Assembly (NCBI RefSeq): GCF_035712445.1
Contig: NZ_DASTAT010000013.1
Coordinates: 28,237-92,236 of the forward strand
Origin: Oligoflexus sp.
Lineage (GTDB): Bacteria; Bdellovibrionota_B; Oligoflexia; Oligoflexales; Oligoflexaceae
DNA: 64,000 nucleotides
Reading direction: 5' to 3'
Shown: positions 55,194-63,557 of the stretch, piece by piece
Layout of the letters: every line of letters begins with the position of its first letter
Position numbering within the stretch: the first letter of the stretch is position 1
Program-made: the position numbers and the translations under genes
Notes under the pieces: generated by a model
Database searches by the model: none
Told to the model about the DNA's origin: nothing
The model's input: the letters and a program-made list of their open reading frames with translations, nothing else

Positions 55194-55200
55194 TAGTTAA

Positions 55201-55995
55201 TTAGCGTATGGATTCCAGGTAGCGAAGGCGGGCTTCGATCAAGGATCGGACCCGCACAGCAAATAGTTCGGGGGTTTCCTCGGGAAGCGGCCAGATCTTG
55301 GGCATCACGTCCAGGATCAGGTGCGCGGCCTTGGGAATCCCCGAGTTTTTTCGCATCATATCTTTCGTTCCGCAAAGGACGACGGGGCAGATGGCAACGC
55401 CTTCCTCGATCGCGAGGCGGAAGGCGCCGATCTTGAAATCCCTCAGGCGTCCGTCTTCACTCCGCGTGCCTTCCGGAAAATAAAACATCGACACACCGCG
55501 CTGAATCCAGCGGGCGCTGCTATGCACAGCCGCAACGCTGCTGGCGCGATCGCCGCGTTTGATCGGCACGTAACCCGCCCACTTCATCGCATGGCCGATA
55601 CAGGGCAGACGGAAGACGGTATCTTTCGAGAGCCAGCGGAACTGCGCTCCGGTTAGATAAATCGAACCGATATCGGCCGAGCTTTGGTGGTTGGCCACCA
55701 GCACGCAGGGCGGCTCGCCTTCCTTGGGAAGATTTTCAAAGCCGCTGTAGCTCCAGCGCCAGCCCGGGGCGGCATGCATGATCATGCGGGCCCAGGTGGT
55801 CGCGAGCCAGTGCGCGCCATGTGTCAGCCGACTGGGATCAAAAAGTTTTTTCCAAAGGACGATGACGAGCAGGATCACATAGCAAACAGCCGTGGCGAGG
55901 ACGAAGGTGCTCCAAAAGACGATAGCGCGAAGATAGTCCTGCCCTGGAAAACCTGTGGTCATAGGTTTGCTCAAAGTCTCAGTTGTGTTGTTCAT
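55201..55995 (-). CDS. plsC: 1-acyl-sn-glycerol-3-phosphate acyltransferase
   Basis: 264 residues, with one or two N-terminal helices and the acyltransferase motifs NHQSSADIG (NHx4D) and FPEGTRS. It makes phosphatidic acid from lysophosphatidate at the inner membrane. It starts at ATG 55995, 17 bases inside the CoaBC-like gene, so the two are coupled. Confidence 0.88.
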   Translation of the reverse strand: MNNTTETLSKPMTTGFPGQDYLRAIVFWSTFVLATAVCYVILLVIVLWKKLFDPSRLTHGAHWLATTWARMIMHAAPGWRWSYSGFENLPKEGEPPCVLVANHQSSADIGSIYLTGAQFRWLSKDTVFRLPCIGHAMKWAGYVPIKRGDRASSVAAVHSSARWIQRGVSMFYFPEGTRSEDGRLRDFKIGAFRLAIEEGVAICPVVLCGTKDMMRKNSGIPKAAHLILDVMPKIWPLPEETPELFAVRVRSLIEARLRYLESIR

Positions 55996-57169
55996 GGAAC
56001 ATTCTCCCTGCTTCCTGGACCAAATACTCGGCGATCGCATCCTTGCCGCTCAAGGATTGTGGATGGGATACCGTGCCTGCGAAAGCCTGGGCTGCATGCT
56101 CGGTCTGATTCACATCCTGCAGCTGGTTATAAACAAGATGCGAGAGTCTATATTTCTTCAGGTAATCGGTGACGATAGCGTCACGCTCATGCGCATCGGC
56201 GGCGACTTCCAGTTTGAATCCGACCTTGAAGCGGAGGTCCTGCTGAACCGCGGCGATGATCTTCGGCGTCCGCACGAAATCCACTTTCAGTTCGTCCTTG
56301 CTGCGCACCTTGCCGGATAATTTTTCAGCGGGAACAAAATCCAGCACGGAAGCGGCGAAGATGGCTCCATCCAAACCGCCAGCGGCAGAATCCTGCACGG
56401 CCTTCAGCATTTCGTCCGTGGTCGTGACGCTGGTCAGGGTCGAATAGCTCTGTGGCCGCACGAGACAGGGCCCGGCGACGACATGCACGCGGTGACCGTA
56501 ACGATAGAATTCCTCGGTGATATGGGTTCCCAAAGCGCCCGAGGAATAATTGGAAATATAGCGGACATCATCAATCGGCCCGCGCGTCGTGCCCATTGTG
56601 ATTAAAAATCTGCGGCCGTGTTTTTGATTCAAAAGATGCGCAACGCGATCGGCAAGCTGTTTGGGGTCCGGAAATTTTTGTTTGCCTTCCTCTTCGCGAG
56701 CGGCCAGAACTGTGCAAAAACTGCTGATTTTCTGCAGATTCTCAGCCACCATCGGGCTATGCAAAAGGCTGTCATGCATATTGGGAACGAGGATCACAGG
56801 CTTGCCTTGACCCAGATAGGACGCGATCAAGGCCGTGGCCGGCGTATGGGTCAGACCATGCGCGATCTTGCCGATGAGGCTGGCAGAAGCCGGAGCCACG
56901 ACGCAGGCATCATTCTGTGCGATATGCGAGGCCTCACCCTCAAAGCGGGTGCGGACCTGCCTTGCAGCGGCCCACGACAGTGCGGTTTCGGTGGTGAAGA
57001 GCGAGCCGCCTTGCGTCAACCAGGGATGCACTTCAGCTCCGATACGCCGCAGCGCGCGGATGAAGCGAACGCTTTCCACGGCTCCGATCGAGCCCGAGAC
57101 CACAAGATCCACGGAATGCGCACGCAGCGCTGCCGATATTTGACTGACATGGAGATCATGCGACGCCAT
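55979..57169 (-). CDS. CoaBC-like protein with degenerate CoaC half
   Basis: About 396 residues in two parts. The N-terminal flavoprotein part keeps the CoaC layout (SGSIGAVESVRFIRALRRIGAEV, SHIAQNDACVVAPASASLIGKIAHG, with the His in SHIAQ). The CoaC active-site PxMN loop reads PNMH, and the Cys-containing GxxACGxxGxGRM loop is missing. The CoaB half has ITMGTTRGPIDDVRYISNYSSGALG and VRTPKII, but the AAVADY block reads AASVLDF. True CoaBC makes 4'-phosphopantetheine from phosphopantothenate. Here at least the decarboxylase step may be lost. It lies upstream of and overlaps plsC. Confidence 0.75.
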   Translation of the reverse strand: MASHDLHVSQISAALRAHSVDLVVSGSIGAVESVRFIRALRRIGAEVHPWLTQGGSLFTTETALSWAAARQVRTRFEGEASHIAQNDACVVAPASASLIGKIAHGLTHTPATALIASYLGQGKPVILVPNMHDSLLHSPMVAENLQKISSFCTVLAAREEEGKQKFPDPKQLADRVAHLLNQKHGRRFLITMGTTRGPIDDVRYISNYSSGALGTHITEEFYRYGHRVHVVAGPCLVRPQSYSTLTSVTTTDEMLKAVQDSAAGGLDGAIFAASVLDFVPAEKLSGKVRSKDELKVDFVRTPKIIAAVQQDLRFKVGFKLEVAADAHERDAIVTDYLKKYRLSHLVYNQLQDVNQTEHAAQAFAGTVSHPQSLSGKDAIAEYLVQEAGRMFHEQHN

Positions 57170-57268
57170 CAAAAACACCTATTCCTGCGATGTGAGTCCA
57201 GCTTTGAATATAGGTCTTGGTGCCAATTCGTCAAATCATTCCGTCAGCTGGTTTTGACAAAACACAAT

Positions 57269-57317
57269 GGGGCTGAACGACAGCACACGTCCAACGGAGG
57301 TGCGGTTGTTCAGCCCC
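57269..57317 (-). terminator. Inverted repeat downstream of the 54-residue protein
   Basis: A perfect 10-bp inverted repeat (GGGGCTGAAC / GTTCAGCCCC) with a 29-base loop. Read on the minus strand it is followed by ATTGTGTTTTG. It lies about 33 bases after the small gene's stop. Confidence 0.5.
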
Positions 57318-57349
57318 AGATCAAGTCAGCTTCACCCTAGGTTTTAACC

Positions 57350-57514
57350 TTAGGCGTTGGCTGCCTTTTGTGCGCGCTCGTTGGCGTTGGGAACATTCAG
57401 TGGCAGGCTGGCTGCAGTTGTTCCTTCGATGCGAACTTTATTTTTGCGCTTTTTGCCGGCGCGAGCTTTGTTCATTGCACGTCTAACTTTGGATCTTTTG
57501 GTAGGGGAAGCCAT
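57350..57514 (-). CDS. Small, very basic 54-residue protein
   Basis: Reads MASPTKRSKVRRAMNKARAG, then KKRKNKVRIEG and a neutral tail (TTAASLPLNVPNANERAQKAANA). Seventeen of the first 30 residues are Lys or Arg, so an RNA- or DNA-binding or ribosome-associated role is likely. AGAGGA lies six bases before the ATG, and an inverted repeat follows the stop. Too short for ordinary ORF cut-offs. I do not recognise it as a named family. Confidence 0.65.
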   Translation of the reverse strand: MASPTKRSKVRRAMNKARAGKKRKNKVRIEGTTAASLPLNVPNANERAQKAANA

Positions 57515-57698
57515 TTTTTTTCCTCTCGACTTTCGAACCTAAGCGTATAGGTCGGGGGAGCTTAGTGGAAATCAGCCGGGCTGTCCAGCCAAATCCAGGT
57601 CCCGGCGCTCGATTCATGGTGCCGATAGACTTCAGGAGCCTGTAAGGTATGATGGACAGCATTGTGTCGCTTCTATATGTTTTTATGGCGGAGATTGT

Positions 57699-58298
57699 AT
57701 GCGGCTGATTCAAGTGTTTGCTGTGATGTCTTTGTGGCTGTGTATGGGCCGGGCCTGGGCTGTGGACGAACCTGTGGATAAAAATTTCGGAGGCCCTTAT
57801 GTGGGCGGTCTTCTGAATCTGGGGCAATCGTTCAAGGCCGGTTCGGGTTCCCCGGGCACCGCTTACCTTCTGGGGGCGGACGTGGGTTATGGCATCAAGC
57901 GCGATACCTGGAATCGCATCGAGCTCGGTGCGGAATTTTCGACGGGAAAGGCTTCATTTTCCGATAAATCCGCTGGGGTGGAGTACGATGTCGACCTTGA
58001 CCTCGACCTTGTCATGATGCTGAAAGCCGGCTACGGCTACAGCCTGGGTGATGCGGCCTTCGGGACCTTCCGCCTTGGAGTGGGGATTGCCCAGGCCAGC
58101 GCAGAGATTGCCGGCGCTACGGACGATTCCAGCGGCGTGGCGGCAATGATAGCCTGGGATGCCTTTTTCCCGGCGAGTCAGACCATGGATTTCCTCTTTG
58201 GTGCCAGCTATCGGACCTTCAATTTCAAATTCGAAGGCTCGGATAGCATTCAGGTCAGCATGCCGGGGATTTACGCCGGAGCTCGGGTAAGAATGTAA
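57699..58298 (+). CDS. Small outer-membrane beta-barrel protein
   Basis: 199 residues with a signal peptide (VMSLWLCMGRAWA). The mature part has the alternating pattern of an eight-stranded OmpA/OmpW-like barrel (GPYVGGLLNLGQSF, FDFLFGASYRTFNFKF-type strands) and ends GARVRM. Function unknown. Confidence 0.6.
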   Translation: MRLIQVFAVMSLWLCMGRAWAVDEPVDKNFGGPYVGGLLNLGQSFKAGSGSPGTAYLLGADVGYGIKRDTWNRIELGAEFSTGKASFSDKSAGVEYDVDLDLDLVMMLKAGYGYSLGDAAFGTFRLGVGIAQASAEIAGATDDSSGVAAMIAWDAFFPASQTMDFLFGASYRTFNFKFEGSDSIQVSMPGIYAGARVRM

Positions 58299-58314
58299 GG
58301 CTTGTATCATTAAC

Positions 58315-58343
58315 GGCGGACACGCTGGAATCGGGTGTCCGCC
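58315..58343 (+). terminator. Hairpin between convergent genes
   Basis: GGCGGACAC / GTGTCCGCC (9 bp, 11-base loop) lies between the barrel gene and the convergent GNAT gene; no U-tract. Confidence 0.45.
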
Positions 58344-58368
58344 AGTCACTTCAGATCAGTCCGCCTGC

Positions 58369-58941
58369 TCAATCCGCCTGTTCCAGCACAAAATAGCTGG
58401 GGAATATTTCGCGTCGGCTGCTGTTACTTTCCTTCTGCTGAAACTCGACCGGCCTAAAACCGATGCGACGGAATAGAGTCTGCGCATGCCTCATCTCGGA
58501 TGTGGCTTCCAGATAGAGCCTTACGTAGCCGAGTTCACGGGCTTTTTGAATGCCGGCTTTCATCAGCTTGCGACCCAGCCCAAGGCCCCTATAGGCAGGA
58601 CTGATCACGAGTTCACGTATTTCGCCGATGTGTTCGCGCGGGTCGAGTCCTGCAAAAGGACGCACACCAACGCCTCCAATCACCTGCCCGCCCTCGCGAT
58701 CCCTAAGCACGAGATAGACGGCGCCGTCTTCCTGATAACTTGCCAGAAAGCGCGGCAATCGCCGGCGAGTGGACGCCAGCACGGTGCCTTCATCGGGATA
58801 ACTCATCAAACTTTGTTCGATGACAGCTACGGCCCCTGCCTCATCAGCAGGCTGAATCGGCCTCAGATCGTAGCGTTCCGAGAAAAGCAATTGATCCAAA
58901 GGATCCAAAAATGCCAGTTGAGAAGCGAGAGAATTGTCCAT
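58369..58941 (-). CDS. GNAT family N-acetyltransferase
   Basis: 190 residues from ATG 58941 (GAGG eight bases upstream). The acetyl-CoA motif is VISPAYRGLGLGRKLMKAG (RGxGxG form) with LYLEATSEMRHAQTLFRRIGF after it, a typical single GNAT domain. Substrate unknown. It is the last ordinary chromosomal-looking gene before the accessory segment. Confidence 0.82.
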   Translation of the reverse strand: MDNSLASQLAFLDPLDQLLFSERYDLRPIQPADEAGAVAVIEQSLMSYPDEGTVLASTRRRLPRFLASYQEDGAVYLVLRDREGGQVIGGVGVRPFAGLDPREHIGEIRELVISPAYRGLGLGRKLMKAGIQKARELGYVRLYLEATSEMRHAQTLFRRIGFRPVEFQQKESNSSRREIFPSYFVLEQAD

Positions 58942-59105
58942 GAACACGACCTCATACAAGAATCGGGAGAGGCCTTTGCAAAAAGGCTGCCGCTTGTGTT
59001 TTTGTCACTTATTTTAAGCGCGTCATAATTTTACGCCTATTCTAGCAGCTTTTTTCCCATTGTCAAAAAGCTCTTGTTTCTGATGCGAATTTGTTAACGT
59101 GCTGC

Positions 59106-59236
59106 ATTTATAACTAATTTTAATAATTTCAACCTATTGCCACTCTTCGCGACGTTCACCGATGTCTCTCGTTATCCACCATAATTCGCCCTGATTGGTC
59201 GCAATTGGTCGCAAATTTCTCAAAACTATTGGTCGC
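59106..59236. other. Candidate replication-origin region (AT-rich, DnaA box, iteron-like repeats)
   Basis: The gene-free stretch 58942-59491 holds these parts in order. Near 59047-59072 is an 8-bp inverted repeat (AGCTTTTT / AAAAAGCT). Next comes an AT-rich tract at 59106-59132, then TTATCCACC at 59172-59180 (one base from the DnaA box TTATCCACA). Three copies of a 9-mer follow at 59194-59202, 59204-59212 and 59228-59236. An initiator-like gene starts at 59492. This is the usual make-up of an iteron-type plasmid origin. Copy number of repeats is low, and function is inferred. Confidence 0.4.
59194..59236 (+). repeat. Three direct repeats of ATTGGTCGC
   Basis: ATTGGTCGC occurs at 59194-59202, 59204-59212 and 59228-59236, with start-to-start distances of 10 and 24 bases. 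The first distance equals about one helical turn, as for protein-binding iterons. Confidence 0.6.
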
Positions 59237-59345
59237 GTGAAAGCCTTCACTATTAAGCCTTCTGCACGTTTCTCTTTCGAAACACAGATTAGAGTTTGAA
59301 TTTTTGTGTGAACTAAATATCTTGGGAGGCAGTTGGCTTTTAGGT

Positions 59346-59488
59346 GGAGACAGAGGATTAGGCCCCTCTATCTCCGGGAACCCGGAGCCTGGCAATTACG
59401 ACAAAGCAGACCCCGACGCTCCATTCGGAGATTAGTACGGTCACGTCTACTTTTCAACACCTGCCGGTCTCCCTCATGGATTGAGGGA
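59346..59488 (+). promoter_or_regulatory. Structured leader of the initiator-like gene
   Basis: Four hairpins can form before the gene. One (59346-59356 with 59365-59375) pairs 11 positions with one mismatch. A second (CTCCGGG 59372-59378 with CCCGGAG 59381-59387) shares bases with the first, so the two exclude each other. A third is CTCC/GGAG at 59419-59430. The last (TCCCTCA 59470-59476 with TGAGGGA 59482-59488) buries the GAGGG ribosome-binding site of the ATG at 59492. The layout suggests translational or attenuation control. Confidence 0.5.
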
Positions 59489-59491
59489 ATC

Positions 59492-60697
59492 ATGTCAAAC
59501 CTGCATCAAGTTTTTCCTTTGGATCATCCGGTATTTTCCGGTGGTCGCTACCTCAGGGCGTTCGATCATCTTCATGACATCGATCACTATGAACACAGTA
59601 TCCTGACCTATATTGGGTCGCTCCTGCCCTTTGATAAGGGGTTCCTGGACCATCCTGCTTTCCCGTCAATCGCCACCATTTCGCGGTCGACCAAGATCAG
59701 CGAGTCAACGGTCAGGAAAAAACTTCGCTCTCTGGAGAAGAAGGGGTACGTCAAAGTCAAAGCGGTACGCACTCTGAACTATCAGGGAAAATACCAGCAA
59801 AGTTCGAATGATTATTATTTGGCGCCGATAGCCTTTGAATTTTTTCAGGATGTGATGGAAAGCCGCAACCACATTCAGAGTATCCGTAAGCGTGCTGTGG
59901 GTGATTCGTTTGATTGCCAACCTTACCCCATCGTCTCGTATAGCCCTCCCTCCCATTCGGAAACTGGGGAGGCCTTCTTTGAGCAGACTGCACCCGTGTT
60001 TCAGGCGGCCCCTAATTCCCATCCCAAAGTCCCAAACGAAAACCCTGAATCAACTGATTCTTTTTCCGGTCGTGACATCTTCACGATGAAGGGTGAAGTG
60101 GATCGCATCGTGGTTGCCTGGGAAGAACTGGTGAAGATCCCTGTTTCCAAGGGTGAGAAGGAGCGGTTCTTCCGGGAATACGTTCGCGTGCGGGGCCATG
60201 AGATTTACTTCATGGAGCGGCTTCTCCCAATTGCGTCTGATCCCTATATTGCGTCCCGTGCCAAGAGTATCAATTTTCTGTTCAGTGGCCTCGATTGCGC
60301 CTTGAAAAACAAGGCGGATATCGTCGAGAAGGCTGGACTGGCACTCATGAGACCCCAGACAGAAGATGAGCTAAAGAAGCTGCTTGAAGACATTCCTGGC
60401 TTCATCAAGCGAACTTCAAGAAACTTCGGAGAGGTTTCCAGTGCCATAGTAAGTCACCTTCTCCAGGATCCTATCAACAAGGCAAAACTGCGCCTGGGAC
60501 TCAATACTGATCCAGAGCTGCCGGCTGATGAGCGCCAACTGAGGCTGGAGATTGAGCGGCTGCTCAGGACGGATCTCCGTGATCCGCTAAAAGATCAGCT
60601 GAAGACTATTCGTGATGCCTTGCCACGTCTTAGCTTTGGCTACTGCCTGGAAATGTTTGCGAGGCTGCGATCCAGGCTGACTCCGGAGGGTGCTTGA
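59492..60697 (+). CDS. Winged-helix (replication-initiator-like) protein
   Basis: 401 residues from ATG 59492 with GAGGG upstream (the frame is open to 59333 but that part is the leader). A helix-turn-helix of the HTH_36 type lies at about residues 57-92 (FPSIATISRSTKISESTVRKKLRSLEKKGYVKV). Such domains are found in plasmid and phage replication proteins. Residues about 130-210 are a polar linker. A helical C-terminal part contains EREFFREYVRVRGHEIYFMERLLP-type sequence. It ends by coupling to the next gene (TGATG). An initiator role is inferred from the adjoining repeats. Confidence 0.6.
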   Translation: MSNLHQVFPLDHPVFSGGRYLRAFDHLHDIDHYEHSILTYIGSLLPFDKGFLDHPAFPSIATISRSTKISESTVRKKLRSLEKKGYVKVKAVRTLNYQGKYQQSSNDYYLAPIAFEFFQDVMESRNHIQSIRKRAVGDSFDCQPYPIVSYSPPSHSETGEAFFEQTAPVFQAAPNSHPKVPNENPESTDSFSGRDIFTMKGEVDRIVVAWEELVKIPVSKGEKERFFREYVRVRGHEIYFMERLLPIASDPYIASRAKSINFLFSGLDCALKNKADIVEKAGLALMRPQTEDELKKLLEDIPGFIKRTSRNFGEVSSAIVSHLLQDPINKAKLRLGLNTDPELPADERQLRLEIERLLRTDLRDPLKDQLKTIRDALPRLSFGYCLEMFARLRSRLTPEGA

Positions 60698-61767
60698 TGA
60701 GCACGACAGCAAAAAAACAAAAGAACAGAGAGTACTATCTCAAAAACCGCGAAAAAATCCTGAGCAGAGCCAGGGAACGGAACGGCTCCAGGCGGAGCGA
60801 TCATCTTGAGATAGTGCCTAAACTTAGAACTGAGGATGTCCAGTCTGATAGTTCCAGCGGGTCCGCGTCAGGCTCAGCCCGGACATATGAAGAAACTCAT
60901 CAAGTTCCAAGCGCCTTACAGGAGCAGCCGAGCGGTAATACTGCTCCCGTCATTGTTCAAGATATTGTTGCGGACAGAGCGCTTGCCCTATTTGATGTCC
61001 AATATGAAATCTCTCCCTGTTGCTTCGATAATCCATTCACTTTCAGCGGCAAGGGCGTCCAAATCGAGCAAACCCTGAGGCTGGTTGATGGCATGCCTCT
61101 GAAACGGAAGGAACCAGATTCTGAAAAAGCGGACGAAATTCCATCTATCACAAAGGAAGGACGCATATTCAATAAAATACCACTTTCGTTCATGCTCAGG
61201 CTGCTCCTTGTTGTCTGTCTCACCCTGCTGATGACGGCTATGCAGGTGGAGTTCTATCGTGAACACGACATTCTTCCTGAATATGCAGTCCCGTTAGCTC
61301 TGGCCAGCGAAGTCGCGTTTCTTTCATTGGTAAGCATGAACTTCAGACGTTCGCTTGATTGGCTTAGGATCATCATTCATTTGATTTTTTTAGGGTATTT
61401 CCTTTCAGCGCTCTCCTTCCATGTCTACGCCAAATCAAGATCCAAAGCTGCCTCTGGGGCATTAGCTTCTGTTCCAGAAATTACTGAAAGTGAAGATCAA
61501 CTGAAACAAGCTGAACGATCTCTCGACGTTGCAACAAAAGGGCGGGCATGGAAGAGCATGGAAATCTTTGGGGCTGAAGTTTCCAGGCTGAGAAAGCTGA
61601 GCGGTGCAACTCCGAGGGCCCAGGTCCTCGGCACAACGTCGGATGAGGCCTTCTTGATGGAGGCAGTGCTCCTCATTCTGCTACGCGCGCTGCTTCTGGC
61701 GGCATCTGCGCTGAACGCTCTAAGGCTAAGAGATCAGATTCGCGAAATGAAGATCTTCCCCGGGTGA
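60697..61767 (+). CDS. Four-helix membrane protein with basic N-terminus
   Basis: 356 residues from ATG 60697 (GGAGGG six bases upstream), the A of the ATG being the last base of the preceding stop. The N-terminus (QKNREYYLKNREKILSRARER) is a charged, helical segment of the kind found in phage and plasmid DNA-binding proteins. A Ser-rich linker follows. Hydrophobic helices lie at about 163-183, 196-214, 223-245 and 320-342, with a coiled stretch near 265-285. I know no family for it. Pairing with the winged-helix gene suggests joint work, such as membrane attachment of the replicon. Confidence 0.6.
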   Translation: MSTTAKKQKNREYYLKNREKILSRARERNGSRRSDHLEIVPKLRTEDVQSDSSSGSASGSARTYEETHQVPSALQEQPSGNTAPVIVQDIVADRALALFDVQYEISPCCFDNPFTFSGKGVQIEQTLRLVDGMPLKRKEPDSEKADEIPSITKEGRIFNKIPLSFMLRLLLVVCLTLLMTAMQVEFYREHDILPEYAVPLALASEVAFLSLVSMNFRRSLDWLRIIIHLIFLGYFLSALSFHVYAKSRSKAASGALASVPEITESEDQLKQAERSLDVATKGRAWKSMEIFGAEVSRLRKLSGATPRAQVLGTTSDEAFLMEAVLLILLRALLLAASALNALRLRDQIREMKIFPG

Positions 61768-61958
61768 TTGAGGGACGCAATTCAGTACAGTGCGGGTGTC
61801 TTCCCGAGATATTAAGAATGTCTCTCGGTTGATGTTCGTTTCCTTGCACAGCGTGTGTTCTCGTTCCTTTTACTGGATGGGGTAGTTGGCGTCTAAAGAT
61901 CCCGTTTTCACTGAATTTTCGTTCGAATTCTTGATGTTTTAACTATGATAGCTAGCAA

Positions 61959-61978
61959 CTGGAGAGTCCGGAGTTCTT
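61959..61978 (+). repeat. Left terminal inverted repeat of the IS
   Basis: CTGGAGAGTCCGGAGTTCTT. It matches the reverse complement of the window's last 20 bases with differences at positions 3 and 11. A palindrome (CGGAGTTC / GAACTCCG, 61969-61987) overlaps its inner half and would fold as a hairpin. Confidence 0.8.
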
Positions 61979-62050
61979 CGAACTCCGTACATAAAAATAG
62001 CCAGCATTACGCCAGCTTTTGAATAAAAAGAAATTGAGCAGCTCAAGCCA

Positions 62051-63526
62051 ATGTCCCATGTTGTTTTCTGCGAAAAAAATGACAATCAACACCGGCAGAG
62101 CTACAACATGGATGTTAATCTTTGCTCCGTTTTGATCCAAGTGTTTTTTGAACTTCGACCTGCTTTTTCCAGGCTCCGAACCGCCCAGTGGGCTGCCCTG
62201 GTTGTCCTTGGCTTTTGCGTCCGGCGTGACACCGCTGGTGTAACCAGCTTCGTAAGGTCCTTCGGTTTGAGGCCGAACTCATACCAGTCGCTCCTCGATA
62301 GCTTCTCATCCTGTGCAGTCAAATTGGATATATTGAATCAGCTGTGGCTGCAGCTCTGCCTCAGGATCTTCAAGCCGGTGACTGTCCAGGGTCGCATCGT
62401 TCTTGCGTGTGACGGTATCAAAGCACCGCGAGAAGGGCGGCGCATGCCTTCAGTAAAGCTTTGCTATCAATCATCGACGAACAACTCAAAGCCGGAATTC
62501 ATCATGGCTCATTCGATGCAAATGCTCTCGCTTTTGGTGGAGGGCTTCGGTAATAAGATAAGCGCCGTCCTCCTCTCGGCGCGCATACACGAGGGTCTTA
62601 TTTTTAGCAATCGTGATCATAGGACTCTACTGGACAAGATGAACACCATGGTCGCGTCTACTCTAAGCCAGAAAAATCGGAGCTTTCTCCTGGTCGCGGA
62701 TGCCTATTATTCTTCAGCGACCATGCTGGATTCCATGGCGGAGCAAAACGGGGCCATGCTCGTTCGTGTAAGGAACAATGCAGTCGGCTATATGCCAGCA
62801 CTGCCTTCGGTTAAGCCCGCGAGAGGGCGACCCAAAAAGTATGGCGAACGTATTGCAATCTTTGATCTATTCAAGTCCAAAAGCGCTGAATTTGAAGAGA
62901 TTCCAAGCCCAATTCGCGACGAGAATGGAGTCATGACAAGGTATCTGGTCGTCGATCTTCTTTGGAAGCAGCTGAAGGGAAAGGTGCGATTCATCCTCAG
63001 CGATCACCCGGTTCGAGGTCAATGCATTCTGATGACCAACGACTGGAATCTAAAGCCAGAGGAGGCCATTCGACTTTATCACGCGCGGTTCGGGATCGAG
63101 ATGTCCTTTAAGGCCCTCGTTCATACACTCGGTGGCTTTGATTATCACTTCTGGATGAGAGACATGGACAAGCTTAAGCGAGGCGATGACGGGCAGTATC
63201 TTCATCGGAAGAGCGACGGTTATCGCGAAAACGTCCGAACCAAACTAAAGTCATACCATGTCTTCGTCAACCTTGCCGCGATCGCTCAAGGGATTCTGTG
63301 TTACCTGGCCATAGCTCATAAGGATCTTGTTTGGCAGTCTTTCGGTGCATGGATGAGGACAATCAGGAAGGATCTGCCACCAAGCGAAGGTGTGACTTCG
63401 GAAGCCTTGAGGGAGAGCCTATCTGAATATATTCAAAGCAAAGATGATCCGTATTCCTTCAAGAAATTTCTGCGCGAAAAGTCAAACCCGGGTGGAGCAG
63501 TATGGATTAAACTGAACGCGGCTTAA
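62051..63526 (+). CDS. IS4-type DDE transposase
   Basis: 491 residues. The catalytic triad is visible: Asp121 (LACDGIKAPREGRRMP), Asp217 (LLVADAYYSSATM) and Glu350 (YHARFGIEMSFKAL, the Y-x2-R-x3-E signature of IS4-like enzymes). The C-terminal domain is intact. ATG at 62108 (MDVNLCSVLIQ) is an alternative start; neither has a strong ribosome-binding site. The intact reading frame and good inverted repeats suggest that the element may be active or recently so. Confidence 0.85.
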   Translation: MSHVVFCEKNDNQHRQSYNMDVNLCSVLIQVFFELRPAFSRLRTAQWAALVVLGFCVRRDTAGVTSFVRSFGLRPNSYQSLLDSFSSCAVKLDILNQLWLQLCLRIFKPVTVQGRIVLACDGIKAPREGRRMPSVKLCYQSSTNNSKPEFIMAHSMQMLSLLVEGFGNKISAVLLSARIHEGLIFSNRDHRTLLDKMNTMVASTLSQKNRSFLLVADAYYSSATMLDSMAEQNGAMLVRVRNNAVGYMPALPSVKPARGRPKKYGERIAIFDLFKSKSAEFEEIPSPIRDENGVMTRYLVVDLLWKQLKGKVRFILSDHPVRGQCILMTNDWNLKPEEAIRLYHARFGIEMSFKALVHTLGGFDYHFWMRDMDKLKRGDDGQYLHRKSDGYRENVRTKLKSYHVFVNLAAIAQGILCYLAIAHKDLVWQSFGAWMRTIRKDLPPSEGVTSEALRESLSEYIQSKDDPYSFKKFLREKSNPGGAVWIKLNAA

Positions 63527-63557
63527 AATTTCCTGACCCCAGTTACGAGGGAATATC

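Noticed and set aside
59156-59395. 79-residue minus-strand frame across the repeat region
   Set aside because: No ribosome-binding site, low-quality composition, and it runs through the iteron-like repeats and leader hairpins.
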